A stretch of DNA of 64,000 bases, taken from positions 1,860,001 through 1,924,000 of the forward strand of contig JAGKQI010000090.1 in the NCBI GenBank assembly GCA_018806915.1, written 5' to 3'. Source of the DNA: Phytophthora colocasiae. Its lineage: Eukaryota; Oomycota; Peronosporomycetes; Peronosporales; Peronosporaceae. This document shows, piece by piece, positions 53,585 to 64,000 of the stretch (positions are counted from its first letter, which is position 1; every line of letters begins with the position of its first letter). Both the position numbers and the translations under genes were made by a program. The notes under the pieces are model-generated. The model did no database searches. It was not told the DNA's origin and saw only the letters and a program-made list of their open reading frames with translations.

Positions 53585-56500
53585 ATGGGCGACAGCGCGG
53601 CGGCTCTTTGGGAGAGCGAGCTGCTGCGCGCTCGCGATTGGCTTGCAGCTACTCGCACGGACAAGCAGCAGGAGCATCTTGAGCTCTTTACGCGGGTCAA
53701 GGCGCACATCGCTTACAAAGATCACCAGAGATCGCTGCAGAGCGAAGCTATAGCGAGTGAAGACGAAGATGACACGGCGTTAGATTTCCTGGCAGACGTT
53801 GATGCATCAGATATGAGTGCTTTACTGCAGGCTGAAGCCGCTAAGGCTGCTCCAACTGTAGAAGATATGCCACCAGTGGAGAGCGTCATGCCAAGTGCTA
53901 AAGACCTCATGAGACCTCTGGATATGCCTAATGATTTGGCATCACCCAAGTTGAAGCCCAAGGTGAAAGCAGTGCCTATGTCGCAGCTAGATCCAAAGGC
54001 GTTGAGGTCTTCAACAACGGCAAGTGTGACAGCAGGAGCGATATTGGGGGCCGAAGAGGAAGTTCAGAAACTGATGGTTAGTTTGGATGTGACTTTACCG
54101 ACGCATTTGGACAACGAAGAGACCAAAACAGAAGAGAGCACACCTCCTCACTTATTGAAGAGTTTTGGAGGAGAAAGCAAGGCGGGGAACCTTGGACTGC
54201 ACGTAAGTGGAAGTAGGAAGTTGGAACAGTTGAAGTACATGCAGCAAGCGTCATCCAAGAGTCCACAAGATCCACATAAGAAGAAGGCAACTATCTCAGC
54301 TACGACAAAACAGGATGATGATGTTACCCGAGAAATGCTGAGTTGGGTGACGGGATGCCGCGATCCAGAAGTGATTAAACGAAAGGAAAATCTGCGACGG
54401 AAACGAAAACATCCTCATCGTTACGGTATGGCATCGGAGGAGGAACAGCGACAGGTTCTGATGAAGGCCAAGCGGATTGCACGCGACAGTGATAGTGAAA
54501 GCGAAGATGACTTCAGCAGTGACTACTCACCAGCAGAAGATGATGAGATGCCGGAAGCAGATGAGCCCGAAGTGGTGGATCTACTTAGTGATGATTACCT
54601 GGATAGTGACGATGACAAACGGCCTGCAAAGCGAAAGAGGAAGCGGCTGCGTCAGACAAATACGTCTGCAAAGAAGAAAAACGTTCGATCACGAAAGCCT
54701 GCTGTCACTCGAAAACTAAGCCAGCCCGACTCCAGCAGTGAGAGCACACCTCCTCCTTCTCATATGGAGATGCGAGATAGTCCCGCAGCGAGTGAAGCTA
54801 GCCAAACTCCAGCAATGACCAAAAGTGCATCGACCGAGAAATTGATCGACGGGGTCACGGGCAAGTCAAATCATCCCATTGAACTTTTGTCCAGTGATGA
54901 TGAATCAGACAAAATCATCATTTCAAAAAATGTGGGAATTCGTGCTGAACACGAACTGCACGATGAAAACCTTGTCTCGGCAGAATCCACGAAAGCGGCT
55001 CGTGCAGCTGATGAGGTATCCAAAAGTGACGAGCTTGGACGAGTGCAAGAAAGCGAGGTATTGAATACTGCGATGCAGTCTTCAGATGCAGACGGAGACG
55101 ATGCAGATATTTCGGACACGGGGACAATTGATTTAGAGGAGGAAGATTTATCACTTGGGGCCGAGGACAACGATGATATAGCTACGAATGATGACACAAG
55201 CAACTTGGATTATCATAACGAACAAGGCGAGCACGAAGCTGGTGCTGGTAAGAAACCGTGTGTGATGACTGAAGGGGCAATTGAAAGGGAGGAGAAGACT
55301 AATCAAGAGCAGACTACTGTGCAAGCGGACAATGGAGCCAAGCAAAGCGAGAACACGACTGATAAAGTGTTGCCTAATGCAGAAGTAGACGATGAAGATG
55401 TCTCTGAAGCTGAGACGGAGATACTGGACGATGACGACGAGCCAGATACGGACGACCTCGGGCTTGACTACAGCGATGACAGCGATTCTGGGGGTAATCC
55501 CGCACGTAACGGAAATAACACCACAGGGGCCCGAAAGGATGGTGCAGTATCCAGCGATAAAAAAACTCCTGAAGCTCACGACAGTAGTGACAAGAAGGAA
55601 AATACGCCAGATTCGTCGAATGCTGGAGTCCAGCAGTTTTTCGATTTCAAACCACTGAAATTGAAGCCGAAGGCCAATGTCACGACGACTGCACCAAAGC
55701 CGCTTCCTGTTCACACTTACTCCGAAACTCACGCGAAGACAGGAGGCAGTGAGTTGGAAAAAGTTACAGGCGACCGCCAAAAATCCCCTGTTACACCGGC
55801 AAAGTCAGCAGGTTCCAACGGACTTCGCCCAAGTAAAAAGCCGATCGCTACCACCACTACGTTTAAGGGTAAATATGCGGTGACGAGGAGAAGTACTAAA
55901 ATGCTGAACCCAGGGGATACTCCTGGAGCCAAACGACAGGCAAAAAGCCAATATACTATGGTGCCGACGAAGAAGGTCAGCAGCGCGAGGGACCTGGACA
56001 ATGTGCCATTGGCACTTCTGGCGAAAGAGTTGCAGAAGAAACCAGACGACAACCCCCAAACGAAGTATCTTTTGTACGCTGGAGCCAAGAAAACCGAAGA
56101 TATTCCTACTTTTACAGCAGATACGTCCCGTGTTGCTCCGAAATCTCGCTTTGGCGGGGGTAACAGTAGCTTTAACGCGAACGCGTCTGCAAAATCAGAT
56201 TGTCAGGCGCCATTAAATGGGCGGCAGTCGCTGGTGAATGGCAAAAATGCCCCTCAGCAGGGCGGATACAGGCGAGAGCCTCAAATTAGTATTTATGATG
56301 CGCTGCACATGGACGGACAAGAGAGTGCAAGCGATATTCGCGACGGGACCGGCTACAAACGTTCCAGTCGCTTTAAGAAGATGCAGGAAGAAGCAGCGCG
56401 AAATGGCACCCCAATGGTTAAAAGCCGGCTGCAGAATACAGATTGGGACAAAATTCCAATTCCAAGGAAACTACCGCAAGCTGAGAAGTCTACTCGTGAT

Positions 56501-58027
56501 GTAGTATTGCCAAGTCCACCAAACAAGAATGACTACGGTTCAAGGAATGTAGGAAATACTCCAAACAAACGTCGCAAGAAAAACTCAGGGTCATCGAACA
56601 AAAACTCTGGACCAAGCTACTATGGACCACAAGCCTCAAAGCCAGAAACAAAGGGCAGGTATGACTCGCTTTCGCGTGGTAATCGAGGTCGGGAACTCAA
56701 CAACTACAGGCGAGAAGATGATCGTTGGAGAAAGCGCTCAGCATCACCATCCTCTCGAGATCGAGACCGTCATGATAGACGTGAAGATCGGAAGCGCAGG
56801 GGGTCATCTCGTTCTAGGTCTCGCTCAGTAAGCCCTCGAAGTCGGGACTATAGCAGTAGTCAGCGCCACCAGGGTTCGCGTTCTAGGTCCTGGTCTCGTG
56901 AGAGGTCAAGCGAGCGTGATTCTCGCCGCACAGAGCGTTCTGGCTCTAGCTACCGCGATCGAGATCGACAATCTAATGGATCGCTTTTCTCGGATGGTCA
57001 CGATTCTACGAAGAAGGGGTCTAATGAGCCGCCGGAGCTGGGTGAAGTTCGCCAGAATGGTAAACTGGAACATGCTGATAACTCCGTGAAGAAGCAGAAA
57101 AGCTCTGCTGTCATGGAAGCACCTGCTTCGTCAGATGCCTTGGCGACGTTTGACGACGATGGTGATAATATCTACATCTCGGACTCGGACGATGATGAGA
57201 AGAATTTGATTAAGGAAGTTGAAGATATTCGCTTCGACCTCGACGGTGTTGCTGTGGATGAGGCCTTGATGTCGAAGCAGGTATATGTGACGGGGTTGAA
57301 TCCAACGCTTGTTGCTGAGCAGATCGAGGAGGACTTCGCTCGTTTCGGTGTTGCGGTGAGTTGGCTCCGACCGACGTCAATTATGGATACGTTGCGACTA
57401 ACCTTGATTGTGGACTTGAATTGAAGGTTGATCGCGAGACAGGATTTCCAGCTATCGACCTATTCCCAAGCCAACGAAACCATCTCTGTCGTGGCGATGC
57501 ATGTGTGACGTTTGAGACGGAGGATGGAGCTCAAGAAGCGGTGGAAGAACTTAACGGTAAGACACCGGACCTGATTTCTAAGGATTTGGTTGAAAACTGT
57601 AGACCAATAACCAATTTGTTTTTCCGTTGTGCAGCGAAAAATGTCAAGAACTCGATGATTCGTGTGAAGAGAATGGATATTCATACTCTGCGCATTCTCA
57701 ACGTGCAATTCCAGACTGTGCGCGATACCTGGAGGTGCACTGAAACTCGCTGCCGCGCTGACGTGAGTATATGGACTGGCAAGTGCGACAAGTGTGGGCG
57801 AAAACGCGTGTATGCACCGAGCAACGTCAAGATTGGAGCGGAATCCTGGTTGTGTTCACTGTGCGTGTTGCGCTGTATTTGTATCTTACCCTTATTTCGT
57901 TTTCTAAGGTGTGCTACTGTGTTGATGTCAAAGTTGTTTTACAGCGAACGACTCATTCGCTACAAGTTGTCTCGGCTGCAAGGAATCGTTGCCCGAGGTA
58001 GACCGCTCGAAGCTTTACATGTCCTGA
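53585..58027 (+). CDS. FUS/TAF15-like RNA-binding protein with long acidic and RS-rich N-terminus, four exons
   Basis: Exons 53585-57355, 57427-57556, 57635-57874 and 57945-58027 give 1,408 codons (1,407 residues). The first ~1,000 residues are low-complexity, with acidic runs (SESEDDFSSDYSPAEDDE), basic patches and SQ/SP clusters. An RS/RD-rich block (~1060-1140) follows. The RRM (~1231-1315: VYVTGLNP, then DRETGFPAIDLF, GDACVTFET, EAVEELN) resembles that of FUS/EWS/TAF15. Two RanBP2-type zinc fingers end the protein (WRCTETRC...CDKC and WLCSLC...NDSFATSCLGC). It is probably nuclear, binding RNA in transcription or splicing. ATG 53585 is chosen because the upstream extension has no ATG. The last donor (GTATTT) is a best guess. 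Confidence 0.78.
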
Positions 58028-58716
58028 TTTCGTTGGGAGGAGTATCTATCCGAGCGCATACCGCACGGTTGGCGCAAGCGTTGCAAGATGCAATGACCGC
58101 AAACTACTCGGTGTAGCGGGAGGGAGATGGGAGCAGCTAGATGATTGTCGTTCTTGCATGTTGCGTCTCGTGCGTTGAGTTTGTGCGTGTTGGTGTGATA
58201 GTATGGAGTGTCCTAGACGTGAAATCCAGGGGAATGAGTGTGGGGTGGAGATGCAAAGCGAACGAAGAAGGAGAGAGAACATTATTCGGGCCGAAGCCAA
58301 TTACCCGTAGCCAGCAACACCAGCTTGAATGACAGCGACAGCAGTTCTGCAAACCATACTAGCAACAATCCTCGATCAAACCAAAATTGCAGACAGCAAA
58401 AAGCATGCAATGCAGTGTAACTTGTACACAGCTCACGTGCAAAAGTTGCCGTGACGTCAGAGCACTCTTTCGAGGGGAAATTAGTGACTATTGAAGTGGG
58501 CGCATACAAACGCCAAGTCAACCTTTTTTATGTCGCCGCCCCCTTCCAGTATCCAAAAAGCTCAAGAAGCAACCAAGCAGCTAAGCAAAACCGGAGGAAG
58601 GACACCCGGAAGCAGAGCAGTCCGACGCCAGCCAAGAAGTTCCTGTCGTCGTCTTCTCTCTCTCTTCCCTTCGTCCTCTCCTCTCCCCACTATCTCCACC
58701 ACTTTCCACCTCGACA
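58028..58716. other. Intergenic, 5' flank of PDCD4-like gene
   Basis: 689 bp without a supported gene. The last ~150 bp are a CT-rich pyrimidine tract (TCTTCTCTCTCTCTTCCC) typical of a leader just before the ATG. A palindromic TGACGTCA-like site (GTGACGTCAG) lies at 58452. Confidence 0.4.
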
Positions 58717-60028
58717 ATGTCTGCCGCTCCCGAAGGTATGACGATAACCGCATCAGAAAAACCTTCTCCTTGAATGAGTTTTATTAATTAACACGAGTTA
58801 ATATTGATCAACTGCAGAGACAGTGACTGCCATGGAGGAAGTCCTGGTGCCGCCCACACCGACCCCTGCGTCCACAAGCAGCGGTGGCTCTGGAGGCTCT
58901 GGTGGTGACAAACCGCTGCCGCCTCGTAAGGAGCGCAGCAAGTCCCGTGACGCTGGCAAACGCATGGGCGGTGGCCAGAAGGCGTCCTGGAAAGTGACGG
59001 AGATCCCGCAGGCCGTGCCATCTGACCAACACGACCCCAACTACGACAGCGAGGCGGAGGAGAACGTGGTTCTTGTGTCTACGGTGGCAGGTTCCCCTAA
59101 GAGCAAGTCGACGCCCACTCTTGAGCCACACGAGCTGGCAGCCAAGGAGCTGGCGCTCAACCCGCCGCCGGAGGTTAAGAAGCGCATTATCCAGATTTTG
59201 GAGGAGTATTTCACAAGTGGAGAAGCGGACGAGGTGCTGAGCTCGCTCAACGAGCTGGACGAGCCCGAGTTCAACTACGAAGTGGTGAAGCGTGCCATCA
59301 CCATGGCGATGGACAAGAACGACAAGGAGCGAGAGCTGGCGTCGCGCCTTCTCTCGGCGTTGTATCTGGACGGACTCACTGCTGGACAGGTACTGATGGG
59401 CTTCCGTCGCGTGCTGCTGCTCGCTGGCGACTTGCAGATTGATATCCCCACGGCCAAGAACATGTTGGCAATCTTCTGCGCTCGTGCAGTGGTGGATGAG
59501 ATCCTGCCACCCAGCTTCCTTGAGGACCCATTCATCACGAGATACGCCCCCGAGATCGCGGCGGAGGCAATCAAGAAACTGAGCATCAATCACGCCACTG
59601 CACGAATGGAGAAGGCTTGGGGACCTGGCGATGGACGCCCCGTTGAGGAGCTCAAGGTGGCTATTGACCAGCTTACCAAAGAGTACCTGCTGTCGCGCGA
59701 CCTCGAGGAGGCTGCGCGCTGCGTCCGCGAGCTTAATGTGCCGCACTTCCACCACGAAGTAGTCAAGCGCGGCATCACGAACTCGCTGGAAGAGGGTGGA
59801 GAAGCCAACAGTGCGGCTTTGGCGTCACTGCTGGCTTACCTGGTCTCACACGAGGTTGTGTCTACGGGCCAACTGATTAAAGGCTTCGAGCGCTTCAAAC
59901 TTGTTCTGGACGATGTTGCACTGGACATTCCGAACGCGGCTACGCTGTTTCAGGACATCGTGGCGCGTGGTATCAGCGACGGCATCCTCCCCAAGGACTT
60001 TGACGCCAGCGCGGCCAAGAAGCAGTAA
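58717..60028 (+). CDS. PDCD4-like protein with two MA3 domains, two exons
   Basis: Exons 58717-58735 and 58818-60028 give 410 codons (409 residues); the 82-bp intron splits the seventh codon (MSAAPE-E). After a Pro/Gly/Lys-rich N-terminus (~120 residues), the first MA3 domain spans ~124-236 (VKKRIIQILEEYFTSGEADE, EVVKRAITMAMDK, LMGFRRVLLLAGDL) and the second ~283-395 (AIDQLTKEYLLSRDLEEA, HHEVVKRGITNSLE, LIKGFERFKLVLDD). PDCD4 family members bind eIF4A through MA3 domains and inhibit its helicase, restraining cap-dependent translation; plant relatives have four MA3 domains. The two-domain form resembles the animal one. Confidence 0.88.
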
Positions 60029-60216
60029 GGCGGAGGAGACCCTCGTGACAAAGGGCAGCGATGTAGTCATTGCGTGGTGAATGAGCTTGAAGTGGCCAGG
60101 CAGAAATATGCCTTGCTCTCCTGTTACCTACAGACGCAAAATACAATGCCCTTGTTTTTTTTCGTTGGATGTTGAGTAAATTAAGATAGGATGCCTTAGA
60201 ACGGGCTTTGTTTTGC

Positions 60217-60912
60217 TTACGAGCAGCATGGGTCCGCCGACACGGGCACCTTGGCGGTATCCTTGCCGAATACGAAGAAGCTCGTCATGAAACCCACCAC
60301 AATACTAGTGATGAGCGTGAGATCGTACGTCATGACCACCAGCATGAGCAGATACGCGAGCAGAATCCGCACGCCGCGCATCAGAGCGTCTCCCAGATGC
60401 GTCCAATTGTCCACCTTCACAGACGTAGATGATGTCGATCGTACAGGCATTAAAGCCGACGTTGGATGGGCCCGTTCTGCACTGGAGAGAGTCTCCATCT
60501 TTGCGTCCAGCGTCTGTAGCAGCTCTGGCCGTTCAGGATGCACTGCGGACTCCTCTGTCTGTGCATGGGAACACTTCTTGGAGCTCTTGCAGTCCCTGCC
60601 CAGCTCCGGATCGTAGAATGTTCCTCCATTGCCTTGACTGACGCCGATCTGACCCATCGCAATAGCAAATCGACGCTTGGCAATGGTCTTGGACTGCTGC
60701 AGTTGACAGCCATCGGCCGTCGTCAGGTATTGGGACAGCGCAGCCAGCAGGAAGACCAGGAGACACGCCATTGCCGCACGAGAGACGCTCGTAAGCCCCC
60801 AAGTCTCGAGCCACAGCATGGAGCAGTCGTCCATCGGGTCGCGTCCTGCCCATTTGAAGCCTGCTGTGCCCATGAGCGAGCCTGGGCCCATGCAGAAACC
60901 CTCGTGCATCAT
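60217..60912 (-). CDS. CTR-type copper transporter
   Basis: The product is 231 residues in one exon. The N-terminus is Met/His/Cys-rich (MMHEGFCMGPGSLMG), as expected for extracellular copper capture. Membrane helix 1 is at about 40-64 (SVSRAAMACLLVFLLAALSQYL). A ~100-residue cytosolic loop with Cys/Lys-rich sequence follows. Helix 2 contains the MxxxM motif (LLMLVVMTYDL) and helix 3 is SIVVGFMTSFFVFG. The protein ends ADPCCS, a Cys pair common at CTR C-termini. CTR proteins form trimers that import Cu(I) at the plasma membrane or release it from vacuoles. Confidence 0.82.
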   Translation of the reverse strand: MMHEGFCMGPGSLMGTAGFKWAGRDPMDDCSMLWLETWGLTSVSRAAMACLLVFLLAALSQYLTTADGCQLQQSKTIAKRRFAIAMGQIGVSQGNGGTFYDPELGRDCKSSKKCSHAQTEESAVHPERPELLQTLDAKMETLSSAERAHPTSALMPVRSTSSTSVKVDNWTHLGDALMRGVRILLAYLLMLVVMTYDLTLITSIVVGFMTSFFVFGKDTAKVPVSADPCCS

Positions 60913-61537
60913 CTTAGCAGTCGAAGCGGAAGTGAGCGCTTTGGGAGTCAGCAGCGGTCAAATTACATCTGGGTAGAGAGTCCAGTCGATAATACCTGCC
61001 ACATCAATAATACTCATAGAAGACAGAATTCACACTGTGGACTTCACAGCAAGAAATGTTTTGCACTGGAAGCTCCAGTGAAGCTGCCAGCCTAGGATAG
61101 CGTTCGAAGGAATATGTTCAACTACTGCTCGCAGCAGCTTGTGGTTGAGGTGGGAAGTGACCACCAAAACGTTGTCCCGATGGTACGGTTGTTGTCTACA
61201 GAAGGAGCTTTTGCAAACTTACCATGACCGTCATGAGGATGAAACGGAGATGGTGGTACGTGGTGTTGCTCTTGCCTGGTAATCTAAATGCTAAGGACAC
61301 TAGCCTCGAGCGAGTCAACTTCACTTGGTTGAGATACATATTAACATTTACAGGTTCTCCTTCACACCCATTCATCAACTTCCACAGTAATCCTTTCTAT
61401 TTCGTTGTATCTCTTTACTCAGGTTTACAATCACTCGCATTTCTACGTCAGTGTGCAATTTGCCAGGAGCTCCAAAGGAAGCGCAAACATTCTGACGTCT
61501 CTTCTCCTCTGCCAGGGCTTCTTCTCCTTCTTTAGCC
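60913..61537. promoter_or_regulatory. Divergent interval between the two copper transporters
   Basis: 625 bp lie between the divergent start codons. No gene is supported. A weak frame on the plus strand just before 61538 and a mixed pyrimidine stretch (GGCTTCTTCTCCTTCTTTAG) look like leader sequence. Confidence 0.35.
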
Positions 61538-62663
61538 ATGGCCAGAAGATCCTACAGCTTCCCCACTGTTTTCCTGCTAGTTACAGTGCTTCTCGCTCTC
61601 TATGGGGCTGTTAAAGCCATGCACATGGACGACATGCCGGTACAGAGCTGTTCTTTACCTTTTCTACGGTCCTATAAGTCCTCTAATGCTGGTTAATTAC
61701 GCTCTGTAGGACGACCCAGTCAGTGGCAAGATGGTGATGAGTAAAGCGTACAATTTTGAGCTTAAAAACGGGCAAAGACTGAGGTTTGCGAGCCAAGACA
61801 CACTGGACGCCTTCATTAAAGACCCGGTACGCTCTTGTTGGTCTACAATTACAAGGAAGAAGCGCTCTAAAACAGTGTTTTAATCTCTTGTTATTTACCT
61901 ACAGACAACGGGGTTAAAAGGTGTCGATTCTCCTCCAATTCACAACCATGAGAACGACCACGATAGCGTTTTGTGTCCAGTATGCGGCATGGAGTCGTCC
62001 CTCTCCGGTGGACCGCAAGTGGTGATGACTCACGGAGACCAGGCAGTACATACGTGCAGTATGACGCACGCACGCGAAGTTTACGCCGAGATTTTATCAT
62101 TCCAAGCCGTCAAGGAAGCTGCAAAAGAGGAACACGGCTTCTGCTCTGGTCCAGGCACGACGATGCTCAACGGTTTTTCGCTCAGTGGTAACTCTACGCC
62201 CTGCATTCTGCTCTGGTTCCCTGGTTGGGTGCTGGATTCACGCGTGCGTTACGTGTTTGGCGGACTTTTGGTCGCTTTAGTGGCTGTTTTCAACGAGTAT
62301 CTGCTGCAATTACGTCGTGTTCTACGCAAGGAGAGCAGTGTCAAGCGTCTTCTGAGCAGCAACGCTCCACACGCCACAGAGAGTGCGCAATTGCTGCGTT
62401 CTACTGCTCAGAACATGCCTCTAGCTGATTCCTGGGGGTCTGCGTGGTTCCGTACGTTATCTCCGGAGACCCAACATGGCGTACACAGTCTCCTACATGG
62501 CGTGACGCTTTTCGTGGCCTACATGCTGATGCTCGTGTCGATGACGTACGACTTGACGTTGCTTCTGTGGGTTGTGGTCGGTTACGTGGTAGGGCACTAC
62601 GTCTTCGGGGAGCGTCGTGAAGCTCCACTTAGTTCGGGGGAGATGGAGACGAATTTCCCATAG
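61538..62663 (+). CDS. CTR-type copper transporter with N-terminal secreted metal-site domain, three exons
   Basis: Exons 61538-61639, 61710-61826 and 61905-62663 give 326 codons (325 residues). A signal peptide (TVFLLVTVLLALYGAVKA) is followed by Met/His-rich MHMDDMPDD and a NosL/YHS-like segment (DDPVSGKMVMSKAYNFEL, then RFASQDTLDAFIKDP). A His-rich linker and CPVCGMESS suggest metal binding. The CTR part begins EHGFCSGPGTTM, has helix 1 YVFGGLLVALVAVFNEYLL, MxxxM in helix 2 (LMLVSMTYDL) and GxxxG in helix 3 (GYVVG). It probably captures and transports copper. The extra domain distinguishes it from the divergent neighbour at 60217. Confidence 0.8.
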
Positions 62664-62763
62664 GTTATCGTTTTGTTTTTCTCCTTTTTCTCACCATTCA
62701 TTACTTCTCAACTAATATATCGACGTGAGTTGCGTCTTGCGTTACTACGACAACAGACACTGC

Positions 62764-64000
62764 TTAGTGAAGCACTAGGAAAGCAACACAAAGCATCAAG
62801 ACTTCAAGTGAAATGGAGACACGAGCACCAGCGCTGTCCTTGTCCTTGGCAGTTGAAGATCCACTACCTTTCGATGACGTTGTCTCGCCCTCGTTGAGGT
62901 CAGCCAATGTACTGGAGTCGAAGTTGTTGGACTTCTTACCATCACAAACAGGCTGGGCGACGGAGCACGATAGAGCCTCCACTACAGAAGACAAAAATTA
63001 GTTTTCACTACTTCACAATCGTTTCAATTGGAAGCAACACACCGTCGGGAGTATCGGGTAGATCCATGGAGAGAGCGGATGGGCATTTGAGAGCTGAAGT
63101 TCGAGTTGGAGTGAACGAATCCATTTCGACAGTCGCGTTCTTGGTTGTTGTGTACGCCTTCTTGAGGTTGTCGTACTCCGGGTAGGCCGTGAACTCGCAC
63201 GTGGTGTTTTCGTTATCACAGTCGTCTGGTTGGAAGTAGCCCACGCCGTACTTGCCTTTGTCTGCCTTCTTGGTAAGTTCTGGAAGATACAAAAATGTCA
63301 GTTAAACCAATATGTAGATTCTACCATCAATATTTATTCTCAACGTACTCTTCTCCCCCTCGAGGTTGGCAATCTCGGTCGAAAACTCAAAGACGTTGCC
63401 ACCCACAATCTCATCTGTCATGTCCGCTTCTTCGTTCATCCATTTCGCCTGAAAAACAGCAATACACATATTTTTATGATACAATCCAAAAGAATAAAGA
63501 AAATGCTACTTACATCGTAGAACGTGCGTTGATTCTCATATCCGTCCATTGTGTTATCCCCCGTGTTGCAGCCAAACTCACCAAACATGATCGGACGTGG
63601 GTACGCTGCGTCCTTGTAGTCCTTCATCAGCGTAACTAACCCAGTGGATTGCGAGTATTCTGTGTGGCCTGTTGGATCGCACTCGACGTACGGATTAAAG
63701 CCCATCCACTGTGCTCTCTCATACCCGTCCCCGCTACCACTGGAACTGTTGTTGCCTCCTGTACAGTCGAAATATTGTAGCCATTGAGCTCTCGGTGGGA
63801 TATCCGCCATTTCCACCCCAATCGGAACTTCCCTCAAACTGCCAACACAACCGTCTGCGTACTCTCGAATGTCTCGGATCATCGCTTTAATGCAGGGCAT
63901 CACCGCTTCTCCAGTGTCTCCATCTACTGAGATAAGGTTCGGTTCATTCGCCACACTGAAAAGCAGAGTATTGTCGTAAACAGCAAAGGCGTTGTACACC
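62764..64000 (-). CDS. GH72 beta-1,3-glucanosyltransferase, copy 4 (5' part beyond window)
   Basis: Visible exons: complement(63514-64000+), complement(63349-63448), complement(63043-63279) and complement(62764-62981). The 100- and 237-bp exons match copies 2 and 3 exactly in length. The catalytic-site Glu is in SVANEPN (paralogues have SVGNENN) and the nucleophile is in [11 protein letters not shown] Ser/Gly insertion (GGNNSSSGSGDG) lies between the two. The Cys-rich module ([15 protein letters not shown]) and a hydrophobic tail (ISLEVLMLCVAFLVLH) close the protein. It is more diverged than the 41-47 kb cluster and lies ~15 kb away in opposite orientation to copies 2 and 3. Confidence 0.85.

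Noticed and set aside
58808..59755. 315-codon frame opposite the PDCD4-like gene
   Set aside because: Antisense shadow; the sense strand has two clear MA3 domains.
1..64000. tRNA or rRNA genes
   Set aside because: No tRNA-like T-loop/acceptor arrangement or rRNA core sequence was recognised by eye; a covariance-model scan would be needed to exclude one.

Overview
This is a eukaryotic nuclear window, almost certainly from an oomycete of the Phytophthora/Peronosporales type. The evidence is: compact genes with few short GT-AG introns (about 50-85 bp); a family of cell-wall GH72 glucanosyltransferases; oomycete-type bZIP regulators with an NQERYR basic region; an oomycete-style initiator (TCATTCTTCAATT) before two small secreted ORFs; CCAAT-box divergent promoters; and Helitron and LINE debris between gene blocks. 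No rRNA or tRNA gene was recognised. Exon coordinates were built by hand from splice motifs and reading-frame closure; each spliced model given with exon coordinates sums to a whole number of codons.

Layout. 1-5.3 kb: the 3' part of a C2-domain gene, then two nearly identical galactokinases as a head-to-head inverted repeat. 5.3-8.5 kb: an eight-exon potassium channel and a TCAIM-like (DUF4460/4461) gene. 8.5-13.7 kb: ATG13 and a receptor-like TKL kinase, divergent over a CCAAT promoter. 13.9-25.6 kb: a looser region with three bZIP-like genes and one bZIP pseudogene, a LINE relic, a cytochrome b5/b5-reductase fusion, a DUF4246 protein and a decayed secreted-peptide locus. 25.6-29.0 kb: an Integrator subunit 5 (INTS5) homologue.

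29.0-37.7 kb: a head-to-tail Helitron array. Eight short non-autonomous units are followed by a truncated helicase-bearing element. Each unit has a 5' TC terminus and a 3' hairpin plus CTAG. The array begins 14 bp upstream of the INTS5 start codon. 37.7-41 kb: repeats, a second secreted-peptide locus, another bZIP gene and a displaced fragment of INTS5, which together form a shuffled duplicate of the 25-26 kb locus.

41.0-47.2 kb: three GH72 genes whose nested intron sets suggest stepwise intron loss or gain; a fourth copy runs off the right end. 47.4-51.9 kb: an intronless 1,503-residue protein joining an AWS-SET-postSET histone methyltransferase module to an RRM-like segment, a cyclin and a degenerate CDK-like kinase. 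This is the most unusual single gene here. 52-60 kb: a DUS1-type tRNA-dihydrouridine synthase divergent from a FUS/TAF15-like RNA-binding protein, then a PDCD4-like MA3 protein. 60.2-62.7 kb: two divergent CTR-type copper transporters, one with an extra secreted metal-site domain.
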